DNA of 64,000 bases, taken from positions 372,001 through 436,000 of the forward strand of contig NZ_NQMO01000004.1 of NCBI RefSeq assembly GCF_002257645.1, written 5' to 3'. Shown here piece after piece: positions 1 through 9,900 of this stretch (positions are counted from its first letter, which is position 1; each line of letters opens with the position of its first letter). A model generated the notes under the pieces. It had not been told where the DNA came from. It saw nothing but the letters and a program-made list of their open reading frames with translations, and searched no databases. Made by a program: the position numbers and the translations under genes. Source of the DNA: Paenibacillus sp. XY044. GTDB taxonomy: Bacteria; Bacillota; Bacilli; Paenibacillales; Paenibacillaceae.

Positions 1-2577
1 GTCACCGATCTGCTGGCCGCCGCTCGTGACGGTGACCCGGATTTTGTCCGCGTCCAAATCGTACGGGCCGTCCCAGGTCAGGGTCAGCTGGCCGTTATCA
101 CGGCTGACGAGCACGTTCTCCACGTCACCCGGCGGTACATGGTCTTCCACCGGTTCCGTCGGCGGGTTCGGTGCCGTAAAGACGGACGGGTCGCCGAAGG
201 TGAATTTGTCGAGGTTGTACAGATAGTCCGAGCCTTTAAAGAGCAGGAACACGATATGTTTCCCGGTCACCGGCGTCGTCACATCGGTCGAGAACACTTT
301 GAATTTCTGCCATCCGCCCGTTCCGGTGACCTTGTTGCTGGCGATGACCGGACCGTTCAGGCTGTCGATGCGGACTTCAACCGTGCCGCCGCTCGTGTCG
401 CTGGCCGCGTTGACGTGGAACTTCGTCGGGCTCGTGTCGCCAAAGTCAACGTAGTTGTACATGGCGTACCCGTTGTTCGGGCCAAAGATGCCGGCCAGAT
501 AGGTCTGACCGCCGCCGCTTTCGGTGCCGAAGCCGACGCCGTTCGTCCGGTTTTCAGCTTCCAGCTTTGCGTAAGCATCTCTCGCCGTGCCCTTCATCGT
601 CGTAAAGGTGAACCAATCCAGGTTGCATGGGAAGTCGCTGCCGTCTTTTCCGTGGAAAATGAGATATACGTCATGCACGCCCACCGCGAGCTTATCGTCA
701 AGGTTGGCCATGATGTCCACCCATTTATCCCAGCCGCCGAGAGCCGGAATGTCCACCACGCCTGCGGTAGGACCGTTCAGGGAGTCCAGCTTCACCTCGA
801 TCGATCCGCCCTGATTGCCGCTGGCGACATGGACCGTCATGCCGGCGGCGCCGGAGCCGAAGTCGATGCCTTTATAGGAGGCATAAGCGTTGTTGTGGAT
901 CGCGTCGAGGAAACCGCCCTGCGCTTTGCTCAGGCCCTCGCTGCTGTCATAGTTAACGCCCTTGAGCTTGGCGTAGGCGTCGGTGCGGGTCGGATCGCCG
1001 GTGGTGAATTTAAACCAGTTCAGGTTGAACAGGTATTGGTCGTTCGTTTTGGTGAAAACGAGGTAGACGTCGTGCGTGCCGGTAATCGTAACCGGATTGC
1101 CCTGGTCATCCTTGAGCACGGTGACGGCGTCGATGTAGTTGTTCCACCCGCCGGTGCCTTCGACGTTCAGCGTACCGGCTTTCGGTCCGTCGATCGAATC
1201 CAGGTGGACTTCGATGTTCCCGCCGCCGGTTCCGCTGGCCGCTCTTGCAATCAGTCCTTTGGCGCCGGTTGTGCCGAAGTTTACGTTTTTATAGGCCGCA
1301 AAGTTACCCGCTTCAATGCCGCCGAGCTGCAGCGTTCCTTCCAGCGCACCCTCCAGGATGAAGCCTTGGCCGATGTTGTAACGCTCGGCTTCGATTTTGC
1401 CGTACGGGTCCTTTTCCGGATAATGAATCTCGGCATCCTGAGGTTTCAGCACATTCAACGCTTCCACAGCTGCGGCGGACGACCAGGACTCGTACTTGCC
1501 GGAGAGCAGCTGTCCCGCCCAGTTGCCGTCGACGATATTTTCAGTGCTGCGGTGCGTCCAGGCGAGCTCGGCATTGAAGGAGACCCATGCGTCAAACTGC
1601 GCGCCGAAGTCCTTGTATTTGCTTTCGGTCCGCTCATCCAGCGCCTTCTGCAGGAAGGACAGATTGCGGAGCAGGATCGTTTTGCCGCCCTTCAGATCGC
1701 CGTTCGGTCCTTCGAAGTTCAGTACACCGCCTGCATCGACCAAACGGTCTTTGGTGAACGCCGCCGCCTTGACCGCTTCGTCCAGATAGGAAGTGTCTCC
1801 GGTAATGCGGTACAAGCCTACCGCCGCCCCGATGTATGTACCTTGATTGTAGTGCGTGGCGTCCGGAATCGGCCCTTTTTCCTTTTCGATCCGGTCGAAC
1901 ACTTTGCCGTTCCCGTCGGTCAGCATCGTTTTGCCCCATTTGAAAATCTGCTTCGCGGCGTCCAGATAATGCTGATCCTTGGTGACGTTGTACAGATAGA
2001 CTGCCGCCTCGGCTGCCGGGAAATTGATGCAGGCATTTTTGGTGTCATGCTCGCTGTTCAGCCACCAGATGCCGCCGCCGGCGAAGTTTTCGTCCCACTG
2101 CGTATTGAATACCCAGTCAAAATGGTACTTCGCCGCGTCCAAATACTTCTGATCGCCGGTGATTTGGTACGCCCGCGCGCTGCCCATCGCCCACCACATA
2201 ATGTCGTCGTTGAAGGGGTTGTTCGTCCAGTCGCTGCCGTATTTGGCTACCGTGCCGTTATACACGTCGTCGATCTGCTTACGCAGCTGCGCCTTCAGCT
2301 CGGGATCCGACGTATGGAGATACGAATCCATCACCATTTCCCACAGCTCGGCTTCCACCCAGAAACCTTGGTGATCCTTGTGATCGGTGTTGCTCCAGAA
2401 CATGTTGGCCGCCGGATCCCAGAATTTGGCGTTAAACGCCTTGATGGCCGTGTCGCCGTCCTCGGCGCTGAACGCATAAGTCGTGCCCGGTCCCCAAACG
2501 GTGACGGAGCCGAGGGTGAGGACTGCCGCCAGAGGCACGCTTATCAACCGGGAGATGCGGCGTTTGCTTAAAGTCAT
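1..2577 (-). CDS. GH76 alpha-1,6-mannanase with CBM6-like modules (3' end outside window)
   Basis: Secreted endo-alpha-1,6-mannanase, expected to cut the alpha-1,6 backbone of yeast-type mannan. The start ATG at 2577 follows a strong AAAGGAGG site, and residues 1-35 form a signal peptide ending near TTYA. The GH76 (alpha/alpha)6 domain spans about residues 40-380 and carries the family's Asp-Asp pair at D124/D125 in FNDDIMWW, plus a downstream GGGIWW segment. Three CBM6-like carbohydrate-binding modules follow (about 394-522, 531-657 and 666-790), each ending NLxWF or a close variant, and then the beginning of an Fn3 domain. The frame is open to base 1, so 859 codons are visible and the C-terminus, possibly with a cell-wall anchor, is missing. 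It is the last visible gene of the minus-strand importer operon, which suggests its products feed that importer. The family call is secure; substrate is inferred from the family. Confidence 0.9.
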   Translation of the reverse strand, partial: MTLSKRRISRLISVPLAAVLTLGSVTVWGPGTTYAFSAEDGDTAIKAFNAKFWDPAANMFWSNTDHKDHQGFWVEAELWEMVMDSYLHTSDPELKAQLRKQIDDVYNGTVAKYGSDWTNNPFNDDIMWWAMGSARAYQITGDQKYLDAAKYHFDWVFNTQWDENFAGGGIWWLNSEHDTKNACINFPAAEAAVYLYNVTKDQHYLDAAKQIFKWGKTMLTDGNGKVFDRIEKEKGPIPDATHYNQGTYIGAAVGLYRITGDTSYLDEAVKAAAFTKDRLVDAGGVLNFEGPNGDLKGGKTILLRNLSFLQKALDERTESKYKDFGAQFDAWVSFNAELAWTHRSTENIVDGNWAGQLLSGKYESWSSAAAVEALNVLKPQDAEIHYPEKDPYGKIEAERYNIGQGFILEGALEGTLQLGGIEAGNFAAYKNVNFGTTGAKGLIARAASGTGGGNIEVHLDSIDGPKAGTLNVEGTGGWNNYIDAVTVLKDDQGNPVTITGTHDVYLVFTKTNDQYLFNLNWFKFTTGDPTRTDAYAKLKGVNYDSSEGLSKAQGGFLDAIHNNAYASYKGIDFGSGAAGMTVHVASGNQGGSIEVKLDSLNGPTAGVVDIPALGGWDKWVDIMANLDDKLAVGVHDVYLIFHGKDGSDFPCNLDWFTFTTMKGTARDAYAKLEAENRTNGVGFGTESGGGQTYLAGIFGPNNGYAMYNYVDFGDTSPTKFHVNAASDTSGGTVEVRIDSLNGPVIASNKVTGTGGWQKFKVFSTDVTTPVTGKHIVFLLFKGSDYLYNLDKFTFGDPSVFTAPNPPTEPVEDHVPPGDVENVLVSRDNGQLTLTWDGPYDLDADKIRVTVTSGGQQIGD

Positions 2578-2630
2578 TACATTCTCCTCCTTTATGGTGG
2601 TTGTGAAACGCATGAACTATGGATTATATG

Positions 2631-2720
2631 AACGGTCCCCGCTTGCGCCCGGTGTTCGGAACTAGAAGAAGGGCAGGAGTATTCAGGAGCAGCAATGGGT
2701 CGGGAACAGAGGGGACCGTT
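2631..2720 (-). promoter_or_regulatory. Intercistronic stem-loop between lipoprotein and mannanase genes
   Basis: Perfect 10-base arms AACGGTCCCC (2631-2640) and GGGGACCGTT (2711-2720) enclose about 70 bases in the gap between the binding-protein stop and the mannanase ribosome site. No T tract follows in the minus direction. An RNA-stabilising or partial-termination role that raises binding-protein mRNA over the downstream gene is inferred; similar hairpins follow the other two binding-protein genes. Confidence 0.5.
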
Positions 2721-2731
2721 AATCCCTTGTG

Positions 2732-4084
2732 TTATTTGGCTTCCGAAATGACTTTATTGATTTTGTCCACCATCGTGTTCAGTTCACTGATCGGCGCTTT
2801 GCCCATCAGGACGTTCTTCCAGGAAGCTTCGATGAATGGATTCGCTTTGCCTGCCCAGGACGAGAGGAAGCGGACCGGCTGCGTATCGGGCGATTTCAAA
2901 ATATGGTCGATGCCTTCGCCGACGTCGGCATGGCCTGCGGTTTTCAGCGCCTCAAAGTAAGCGGAAGAGGACGCTTGGTACGCTGCCGGAGCGACCGGCG
3001 TTTGCGGGAGCACTTCCTCGTACATTTTGGAATCCAGGAATTTCAGCACTTTCCAGACGGCTTCCGGGTTTTTGACCGTTGTCGGGCTGCACCAGCCCAC
3101 CGCGTCGTAAATTTCGGATTGGGTGGTCACGACCGGCATCGGCACGAAGCCCCACTGCAGATCTTTCGGCGCCGTACGGATCAAATCGTCCGCAACCCAC
3201 TGGCCTTGAAGCGTCATCGGCACCTTGCCCTGTTTAAAGGAGCTCATGACATTGGTCAAATCAAAGGTCGGCGGATTCATGTAACCGTTTGCAATAGCGG
3301 TCTTGTATTTCTCTACGCCTTCCACGAACTTGTCGCTGATCTCCACTTTGGTCGGATTAAGGATGGAGTCGGCGAACGGAGCAGCACCCGATGATACCGA
3401 ATAGAGCGAAAGATAGAACGGATCGAGCGGAGCATAGTAGCCGAACTGCTGCACGCCGCCCTGCTTGCTGGTCAGCTTCTCCATGGCCGTGAACAGGTCG
3501 TTATAGGTCCAGCCGATTTTCGGCTCGGTCAGACCGGCGTCCTGGAACGCTTTTTTATTATAGAAAATGCCATACGTATTCAGCAGGCCGGGCAGGCCGA
3601 CGAGCTTGCCGTCATAATGCCAGCTGTCCGCGACGCCTTTGTAGAAGCCGTCCATGAATTCCTTGTCTTGATCCGCCTGGGACGTCCAGTCGTACAGCAG
3701 TCCCTTGGACGCATTGTCGAGCAGCATATCGTTACCTGTCATAAAAATGTCCGGGGCCTTCTTGGCGGTTAGCATCCCGTTGACTTTGACGCCGTAATTA
3801 TCAAGCGGGGTAGGGATCAATTTCACCGTGATGTCGGGGTTTTCCTGCTCGAACTGCTTCATGGCCGCCATGATTTTATCGTTCATTTCCTTCGATTCCC
3901 AGGTAATCATCGTCACTTCGACCTTCTTGCCGGACGATTCCGAACCTGACGTACCACCCGAATCGGACGTGCCGGCCGAACCTGCGGAATCGGATGGTCC
4001 GCCTCCGCCGCATGCGGCGAGCAGGCTGGAAAACAGCATTAACGCGATCATGCTGCCGGCCCATTTTTTTGCACCCTTTTTCAT
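2732..4084 (-). CDS. CUT1 ABC importer sugar-binding lipoprotein
   Basis: Extracellular solute-binding protein (family 1 type) that captures an oligosaccharide for the two permeases encoded just upstream. The 450-residue product starts with a lipoprotein signal peptide, lipobox LAAC with Cys25, followed by a Gly/Ser-rich tether (about 26-52) and a two-lobed binding domain beginning VEVTMITWES. The start is set by GGGAGG seven bases before ATG 4084. The order permease, permease, binding protein, GH76 mannanase on one strand suggests alpha-manno-oligosaccharides as ligand; this is contextual inference. No ATPase gene is in the window. Confidence 0.9.
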   Translation of the reverse strand: MKKGAKKWAGSMIALMLFSSLLAACGGGGPSDSAGSAGTSDSGGTSGSESSGKKVEVTMITWESKEMNDKIMAAMKQFEQENPDITVKLIPTPLDNYGVKVNGMLTAKKAPDIFMTGNDMLLDNASKGLLYDWTSQADQDKEFMDGFYKGVADSWHYDGKLVGLPGLLNTYGIFYNKKAFQDAGLTEPKIGWTYNDLFTAMEKLTSKQGGVQQFGYYAPLDPFYLSLYSVSSGAAPFADSILNPTKVEISDKFVEGVEKYKTAIANGYMNPPTFDLTNVMSSFKQGKVPMTLQGQWVADDLIRTAPKDLQWGFVPMPVVTTQSEIYDAVGWCSPTTVKNPEAVWKVLKFLDSKMYEEVLPQTPVAPAAYQASSSAYFEALKTAGHADVGEGIDHILKSPDTQPVRFLSSWAGKANPFIEASWKNVLMGKAPISELNTMVDKINKVISEAK

Positions 4085-4199
4085 AGAAAGACCTCCCTGA
4101 TCTCATTCTTAAAATGATGACGCCTGAACCTGACATATCATTTCCTGCTTACCTATCCGTCGGGCAGGCACCACCTCCCATCCGCCCATGGCGGCCGAG

Positions 4200-5072
4200 T
4201 TATTTTAATGAAGCGGAGTTAACGGAGCCAAGCCCCTGCATAAAAAACTTCTGGCCGAAGAAAAAGATCAGCAGCATCGGCAGAATATAGATGAGATCCG
4301 CGGCCATGAACAGGTTCCAGGCGGTCGCATAGGTGCCTTTGTAGGAAGCCATCGCCAGGGACAGCGTCCATTTGCTCGGATCGATAATATAGATCAGCGG
4401 CTCGAGGTACTGGTTCCATGCTCCCTGGAAGGAGAAGATGACCATCGTCATGATGACCGGCGTCGTCATGGGCACGAGCACCTTCATCAGAATGTAGAAG
4501 TCGGAAGCGCCGTCGATTTTGGCCGCCTCGTCAAAGGAAACGGAGATCGTTTTCAAATACTGGACATACAGGAACGAGAATGTAGCATTCCCGAAAAAAG
4601 CGGGCACGATGATCGGCAGCCAAGAGTCGTACCAGCCCAGGCTGGTGTAGAGGTTAAAGAGCGGGATCATGCCGACGAAGCCCGGCAGCATCAGGCTGCC
4701 CACGAACAGCGAGAACCACAGCTTCCGGCCGGGAAAGCTCAATCGGGCAAGCCCGTAGCCCACCAGCACGGAACTGACGATTTGACCGATCGTGCACACT
4801 ACTGCGATGAACATCGAGTTGCCGAACGTCTGCCAGAAGTTGATTTCCCGCGTTCCGGTTACGAAGTTGGACCAGTGGAGCTCCCGGGGAAACCACTCGG
4901 GCGGGATTTTAAACACGTCGTTGTTGCCCTTGAGGGCAATGGTCACCATCCACAGCAGCGGAAACAGCATGGCGATGGCACCGATGGTCAGGATGATAAA
5001 CCGGATGGTGTCCAGGATGCTGAATTTTCGTCTGGGCTTGCGCGTAGTCCGTAGTTCCGTTTGCATCACCAT
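4200..5072 (-). CDS. CUT1 ABC importer permease, MalG type
   Basis: Inner-membrane permease of a carbohydrate importer, 290 residues. The N-terminus is basic (TRKPRRK), then six predicted membrane segments. The ATPase-docking EAA loop reads EAAKIDGASDF in the second half, as in MalG-like subunits. A ribosome site AAGGAGG precedes the start by ten bases, and the upstream permease gene stops only 15 bases earlier, so both are cotranscribed and probably act as a heterodimer with it. The partner ATPase must be encoded elsewhere. Confidence 0.9.
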   Translation of the reverse strand: MVMQTELRTTRKPRRKFSILDTIRFIILTIGAIAMLFPLLWMVTIALKGNNDVFKIPPEWFPRELHWSNFVTGTREINFWQTFGNSMFIAVVCTIGQIVSSVLVGYGLARLSFPGRKLWFSLFVGSLMLPGFVGMIPLFNLYTSLGWYDSWLPIIVPAFFGNATFSFLYVQYLKTISVSFDEAAKIDGASDFYILMKVLVPMTTPVIMTMVIFSFQGAWNQYLEPLIYIIDPSKWTLSLAMASYKGTYATAWNLFMAADLIYILPMLLIFFFGQKFFMQGLGSVNSASLK

Positions 5073-5087
5073 CAGCAGGGAGCCTCC

Positions 5088-5987
5088 TTATTTCGAATTG
5101 TCGCTTTCGTAATACACGAACCGGTTCGAATACCGGTAAGTCAGCGCGGTGAAGATCATGATGATGACGAACAGCACCCAGACCTCCGCGATCGAATAGC
5201 CGAACATCCGGCCGTTAAAGGCGTCGTTGTAAATTTTGAAGTTGAGCAGGGATGTGGAGAAGTTCGGGCCGCCTCCCGTCAGAACCTGTACCTGGTTGAA
5301 GGCCTGAAAGGCGCCGATGATGCCGAGTATGAGCTGAAGGAACAGGATGGGGGTAATCATCGGAATCGTAATGTGCAGCGCCATCCGCCAGCGGACGGCG
5401 CCGTCGACTTCGGCCGCTTCGTACAGCTCCTGGGGAACAGACTGCAAACCGCTTAAGAAAATAATGACGCCGGAACCGACCTGCCACAGGCCGATCAGTA
5501 CGATGGAGGGGAGCGCGGTCGTTTCGCTCGTCAGCCAGGTGCCTTCGGGAAGTCCAAGCAGCCTGAGCAGCGAGTTGGCGAGTCCGTACTGGGGCTGATA
5601 GATAAACAGCCAGAGCGTGAGCGTCGCGATGGACGGCACCACGGTCGGCAGGTAATAAATCGTGCGGAACCATTTGATGCCGGGCATGCTTTTGTTCAGC
5701 AGCATAGCCAGCAAAAGCCCGAGAATCAGCGATAAAGGAACGCTCATGATGACAAAATACAGCGTCGCCCGGACCGAAGGCCAGAAGGCCGGGTCCTCCG
5801 TGAACATGTATTTAAAGTTGTCGAAACCGACAAAACGGGGCTTATCGTAGCCGCTCCATTCCGTTAAGGCGTAATAAATGGACGACAACAGCGGATAGGC
5901 GACAAACACGCTGAAGCCAATAATGGAAGGCAGAATAAACAGATAGCCTTTGGCCCAGCCGCGAAGCTTCTTTTTGCTTACCGTCAT
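5088..5987 (-). CDS. CUT1 ABC importer permease, MalF type
   Basis: First gene of the importer/mannanase operon. The 299-residue protein has six predicted membrane helices, beginning with a helix at about 15-35 (GYLFILPSIIGFSVFVAYPL), and the permease loop EAAEVDGAVRWRMA. Ribosome site GAGGAGG lies ten bases before ATG 5987. A consensus sigma-A promoter with an overlapping cre-like site lies about 220 bases upstream, so the operon is probably subject to carbon catabolite control. Confidence 0.9.
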   Translation of the reverse strand: MTVSKKKLRGWAKGYLFILPSIIGFSVFVAYPLLSSIYYALTEWSGYDKPRFVGFDNFKYMFTEDPAFWPSVRATLYFVIMSVPLSLILGLLLAMLLNKSMPGIKWFRTIYYLPTVVPSIATLTLWLFIYQPQYGLANSLLRLLGLPEGTWLTSETTALPSIVLIGLWQVGSGVIIFLSGLQSVPQELYEAAEVDGAVRWRMALHITIPMITPILFLQLILGIIGAFQAFNQVQVLTGGGPNFSTSLLNFKIYNDAFNGRMFGYSIAEVWVLFVIIMIFTALTYRYSNRFVYYESDNSK

Positions 5988-6193
5988 TTTTCATATACCT
6001 CCTCATCAACATCCGGACAGGAACGGTGCGTGTGCCCGCCGTTATTTCCCGGCCCCATGCGTAAAGTACGATGTAAACTGCTTCGGATCGCAGGCGATCC
6101 GCGGATGGGTCCGCTATGGCTGTGCTCCGGCCCCCTGTGTATTCTCCTTTCTTCAATTTCGTCTGCAAGATCTTTCAAGCAGGTATCCCATAA

Positions 6194-6208
6194 ATAAACC
6201 GCTTACAT
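6194..6208 (-). promoter_or_regulatory. cre-like CcpA site downstream of the mannan-importer promoter
   Basis: On the minus strand the site reads ATGTAAGCGGTTTAT, matching the cre consensus WTGNAANCGNWNNCW at all defined positions but one. It lies just downstream of the -10 box, near the transcription start, a typical position for CcpA repression. Confidence 0.55.
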
Positions 6209-6213
6209 TTCTC

Positions 6214-6242
6214 AATATAATGACATAACAGTATAGTGTCAA
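6214..6242 (-). promoter_or_regulatory. Sigma-A promoter of the importer/mannanase operon
   Basis: The minus strand carries TTGACA (6237-6242), a 17-base spacer and TATATT (6214-6219), nearly consensus. It points to the permease gene starting at 5987 and would give a leader of roughly 220 bases. Confidence 0.75.
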
Positions 6243-6554
6243 TATATTAAATTAAGTTTTTTTGTGGTTGCTGTTATATTATTTAACGATTGACCGCGCA
6301 TATCATATGAGACGGAGGGGGGAGGCGAATAGCGGTTTTGCGCGTCAGTCATGGCAGCAAGGCGAATCGGAGCAGAATCGTCTTGAAATGGGACATAGCC
6401 AACCTAATCCAGGCCGAAGGGGCGAGTTTACTTCACTTGTTCATGTATGGAAGACAAGCGTGGAAGCCAGGCTTGGTTGTTCACAGACTTGTCCGAAGAG
6501 GAAGAAGAAAAAGAGGATAATATGATATATCATGTTATGCATAAAACGAAACTG

Positions 6555-6583
6555 CCTTTGCGCTAATGCGCAGGGGGTTTTTT
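6555..6583 (+). terminator. Lone Rho-independent terminator in the leader of the SLH gene
   Basis: CCTTTGCGC pairs with GCGCAGGGG around the loop TAAT, with two G-U pairs, and is followed by six T. No plus-strand gene precedes it, so it may attenuate a long leader of the gene at 6956 or end a small RNA. Confidence 0.6.
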
Positions 6584-6614
6584 GTTCTGGCAGCTGTACC
6601 GGTGGAGCGGAGAT

Positions 6615-6650
6615 GACGGTGAAGGTAAAGGTAAAGGTAAAGGTGGAAGT
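6615..6650 (+). repeat. Hexanucleotide tandem repeat (GGTAAA type)
   Basis: A run of five to six imperfect six-base units, including three exact GGTAAA-type copies, lies in non-coding DNA between the lone terminator and the SLH gene. It could vary by slippage; no role is evident. Confidence 0.5.
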
Positions 6651-6955
6651 GGAATCGCGAGTGGAGGCAGAAGTAACAGTCTGGCCGGCTGCTTTCACGT
6701 ACCCAGTGTCGAATATTGTTGCCAAAACGGTGCTTGGAACCTCTGGTTTTGTCCCTTTCTTAGTTACAAAGTTCCTATCCAATTATGAAATAAAATTTTA
6801 TATTGTTAGTGAATATTTAATTTTATTTTACATTGGATTGACAAAATTTTACGAAGAGAGGGGAGATGGCTTAACACGCTACCGCTATACTTTGCTGTCG
6901 AGGCGTTCTATGAAGGACCCGAATTCTGTCAGATGGAATAGGAGGCAAAGATCGA

Positions 6956-9900
6956 ATGATAAGAAAACGGACGAGGAGCCTGTGGGCATCGCTGCTGGCC
7001 GGCACGCTGGTTCTGACCCTGGCTCTGCCCGGCGGGCGGCCCGTACTGGCGGCGGAAGCCGGCGGACAGGCTGCGGCAGCCGGAAGCATCGTCGACGAGC
7101 GGCAGGTCCAGATCGGGCCGGACGCGGTCTATACTTGGAGGGACATGAAGCTGGACCGTGGACTGGAGAAGCTGCACATGGTGCAGTTCGATCCGTCCAA
7201 TCCGGCGCTGGCGCTTGAGCCCGGCATGACGGACGGCAAAGTATACGGCATGCAGCCGGTCAGCAAAATGGCGGCGGATATCGACAAAACGGGGAATCGG
7301 GTCATCGCCGGGATCAACGGGGACTTTTATGATATGTCTTCCGGCGTCCCGCTCGGCTACTTCATGGGCAGCGAAAAAATACTGACAAGTCCGCCCAATG
7401 ACTGGTATGCCTTTGGCATCAAAGGGGACGGCACGACGATGTACGGACCGAGCCCGAAGCTTACGCGGACGCTGGATATCGGCGGGCAGGAGAGCGAGCT
7501 GACGTCCATCAACCGGACGCGGGGCAATAACGATCTCGTTTTGTACACGTCCGACTTCTACGGCTCGACCATGACCAACGATTTGGGAGACGAAGTCGTG
7601 CTCGACGTCGTGAAGGGTGAGGTTAAAAGCGGAGATGCGCTGGAGCTGAAGGTAGCCGGCATCCATAAGGACAAAGGCAGCACGCCGACGGCCGCCGGGC
7701 AGGTCATCCTGTCGGCTTCCGGCAGCCAGCGTTCGGTGCTGTCCGGCCTGAAGACAGGCGATACGGTAGCGGTCTCCTTCAGCCTCGATCCGGCCTGGAG
7801 CGGCGTGACGATGGCCATCGGCGGCTCCGCGCTGCTCGTCAAGGACGGGGCGGCGCAGCCGAACAGCGACCCGGCGGCTCATCCGCGCACGGCGATCGGT
7901 ACGAAAGCGGACGGCTCCGTCGTCATGCTGGAAATCGACGGGCGCCAGCCGGGCTTCAGCGAAGGCGTGACGCTGGCTGAGCTGGGGCGGATCATGGAGG
8001 AGATGGGCGTCGTGAACGCCATCAACCTGGACGGCGGCGGCTCGTCCACGTTTATCGCCCGCATGCCGGGCGAAACCGGGCGCACGCTGCTGAACTCCCC
8101 TTCGGACGGCGGGGAGCGCAAGACGGCCAACGGACTGCTGCTTGTGAACAAGGCGGCGGAAGGGCCGCTGGACAAGCTGGTCGTCCAGCCGCAGCTGGCA
8201 AGGGTGCTGGCCGGCTCCACGGCAGCCTTTAAGGCGGCCGGCGTGGATGTTAACCTGCATCCGGCCGCCATGGACGGCACGCCCGAGTGGAGCGTCAGCC
8301 CGGAGATCGGAACGATCGACGGCAGCGGCGCCTTTACGGCGGGTTCCACGCCCGGACAGGCGGATATCGCCGTCGCATCGGGCGGCAAAAGCGGTGCCGG
8401 GAAAGTCGAGGTGGTCGATACGCTGACCGGGCTGAAATTTGGCGATCAGCTGCGCAGCTTCCCGCCGGGCCAGTCGGAGACGCTGAAAGTGACCGCACTC
8501 CGCGACGGCCAGGTGGTGCAGGCGGACAACCGCCTGCTGACATGGCGCGTCGAGGGGCCGATCGGCACGATCGACGACGCCGGCGTATTTACCGCGGCGG
8601 AAGGCAACGAGCTGAGCGGCAAAATTGTGGTCAGCTACAAGGGGGTGGAAGCTCAGATGGACGTGACCATCGGCCAGCCTCCGGTCGTGCTGGAGGATTT
8701 CGAAAACGGCCTGGACAAGTACTTGCCGTCAGCCGGCGCGCAGTTTAAAACATCCAAGGTGAGCATCGAGACAAGTGAGGACCTCGTCCGTTTCGGCAGC
8801 GGTTCGCTGAAGCTGGAGTACGATTTTACCGGGATGCCGGGAACTTCGGGCGCTTACCTGCAGAGCAAGACGCCGGCGGAGGCCATTCAAATTCCGGGAT
8901 ATCCGGAGAAGATCAGCATGTGGGTATACGGGGACGGCAAAACCCACTGGCTGCGCTCACAGCTGCGCGACAGCAAGGGAGCGATTCCGCTCGATTTTAC
9001 CGACCAGAATATCGGCATTGATTGGACCGGGTGGAAGTACCTTGAGGCGGAAGTGCCCAAAGGCCGGACGCTCCCGCTGACCATGGACATGCCGGTCCGT
9101 TACATGGAAACTTCGTCCCCCAAGAAGGATGCCGGGGTGATCTACGTCGATCAGATCCGGGCTCTGTACGGTCCGAATCAGGACGACATGGAGCCGCCGA
9201 TTCTGAAGGACTTTTCACCGGCGGACGGGGAGACGATCCGCAGCAACCAGCCGGTGATCAAGGTGTACGGAGAAGACGCGGGATATGATCCGGCGCAGCA
9301 TCCGGGGACGACGCTGATCGATCCGGACTCGATCCGGTTTGACCTGGACGGGCAGCGCGTGCAGCACACGCTGTATCCGCCGGAAGGCCGGATTTATTAC
9401 ACCCCGGCGACGCCGCTGGCGGACGGACTGCACCTGGTTAAGGTGTCGGTGACGGATTTGTCCGGCAACCGGACGACCGAGGCGTGGACGTTTAACGTGG
9501 ACACTGGTTCCTCAAAGCTGACGTACGATACGCCGAAGGAGCTGTACGGGGGCCGCGCGTACACGGTCGACATCAAGGGTGTGAAGGCTTCCGGCTTGCA
9601 GGGAGGACAGCTTCGGCTTGCTTTTGACCTGAGCAAGGTAGAGAATCTCACATTTACTCCGGGCGGCAAGCTGGACGCGACCCAGGCAAGCGCAGCCATC
9701 GGCGAAGACGGCACGGCAGCGTTGACTTTCAGCCAATTGAACAAAGCAGGGCTGACCGACAGCGATTTGATCGGACAAATCAGCTATGACGTGAAAAAGG
9801 ACGCCGCCGGAACGAATGAAATCCGGTTCGAGTCCGGAAACGTTACATTTGCGGGCACAGGCAGCGTGGTGTATCCCTTCTTTGGGCTGCCGCTGAAATC

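Larger units (their letters stand above)
6243..6955. other. Divergent intergenic region upstream of the giant SLH protein
   Basis: About 700 bases with no convincing gene. It holds a lone intrinsic terminator (6555-6583), a hexanucleotide repeat (6615-6650) and a strongly AT-rich stretch (6780-6860) in which the promoter of the gene at 6956 presumably lies. TTGACA occurs at 6838-6843 but has no good -10 box at 16-18 bases, so I do not assign a promoter. Short open frames here lack ribosome sites and family resemblance. Confidence 0.5.

Noticed and set aside
139..2571. An 810-codon open frame on the plus strand
   Set aside because: It is antisense to the GH76 gene. Its product is Arg/Val/His-rich with no domain, whereas the minus strand gives a signal peptide, GH76 motifs and CBM6-like modules.
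6262..6525. Small plus-strand open frame ending just before the lone terminator
   Set aside because: No ribosome site at its start, no recognisable protein features and odd composition. A leader or small RNA explains the terminator as well.
6532..7218. Open frame with a VKVKVK stretch overlapping the SLH gene start
   Set aside because: The stretch is the hexanucleotide repeat read in frame, and the rest is the SLH gene in the wrong frame.
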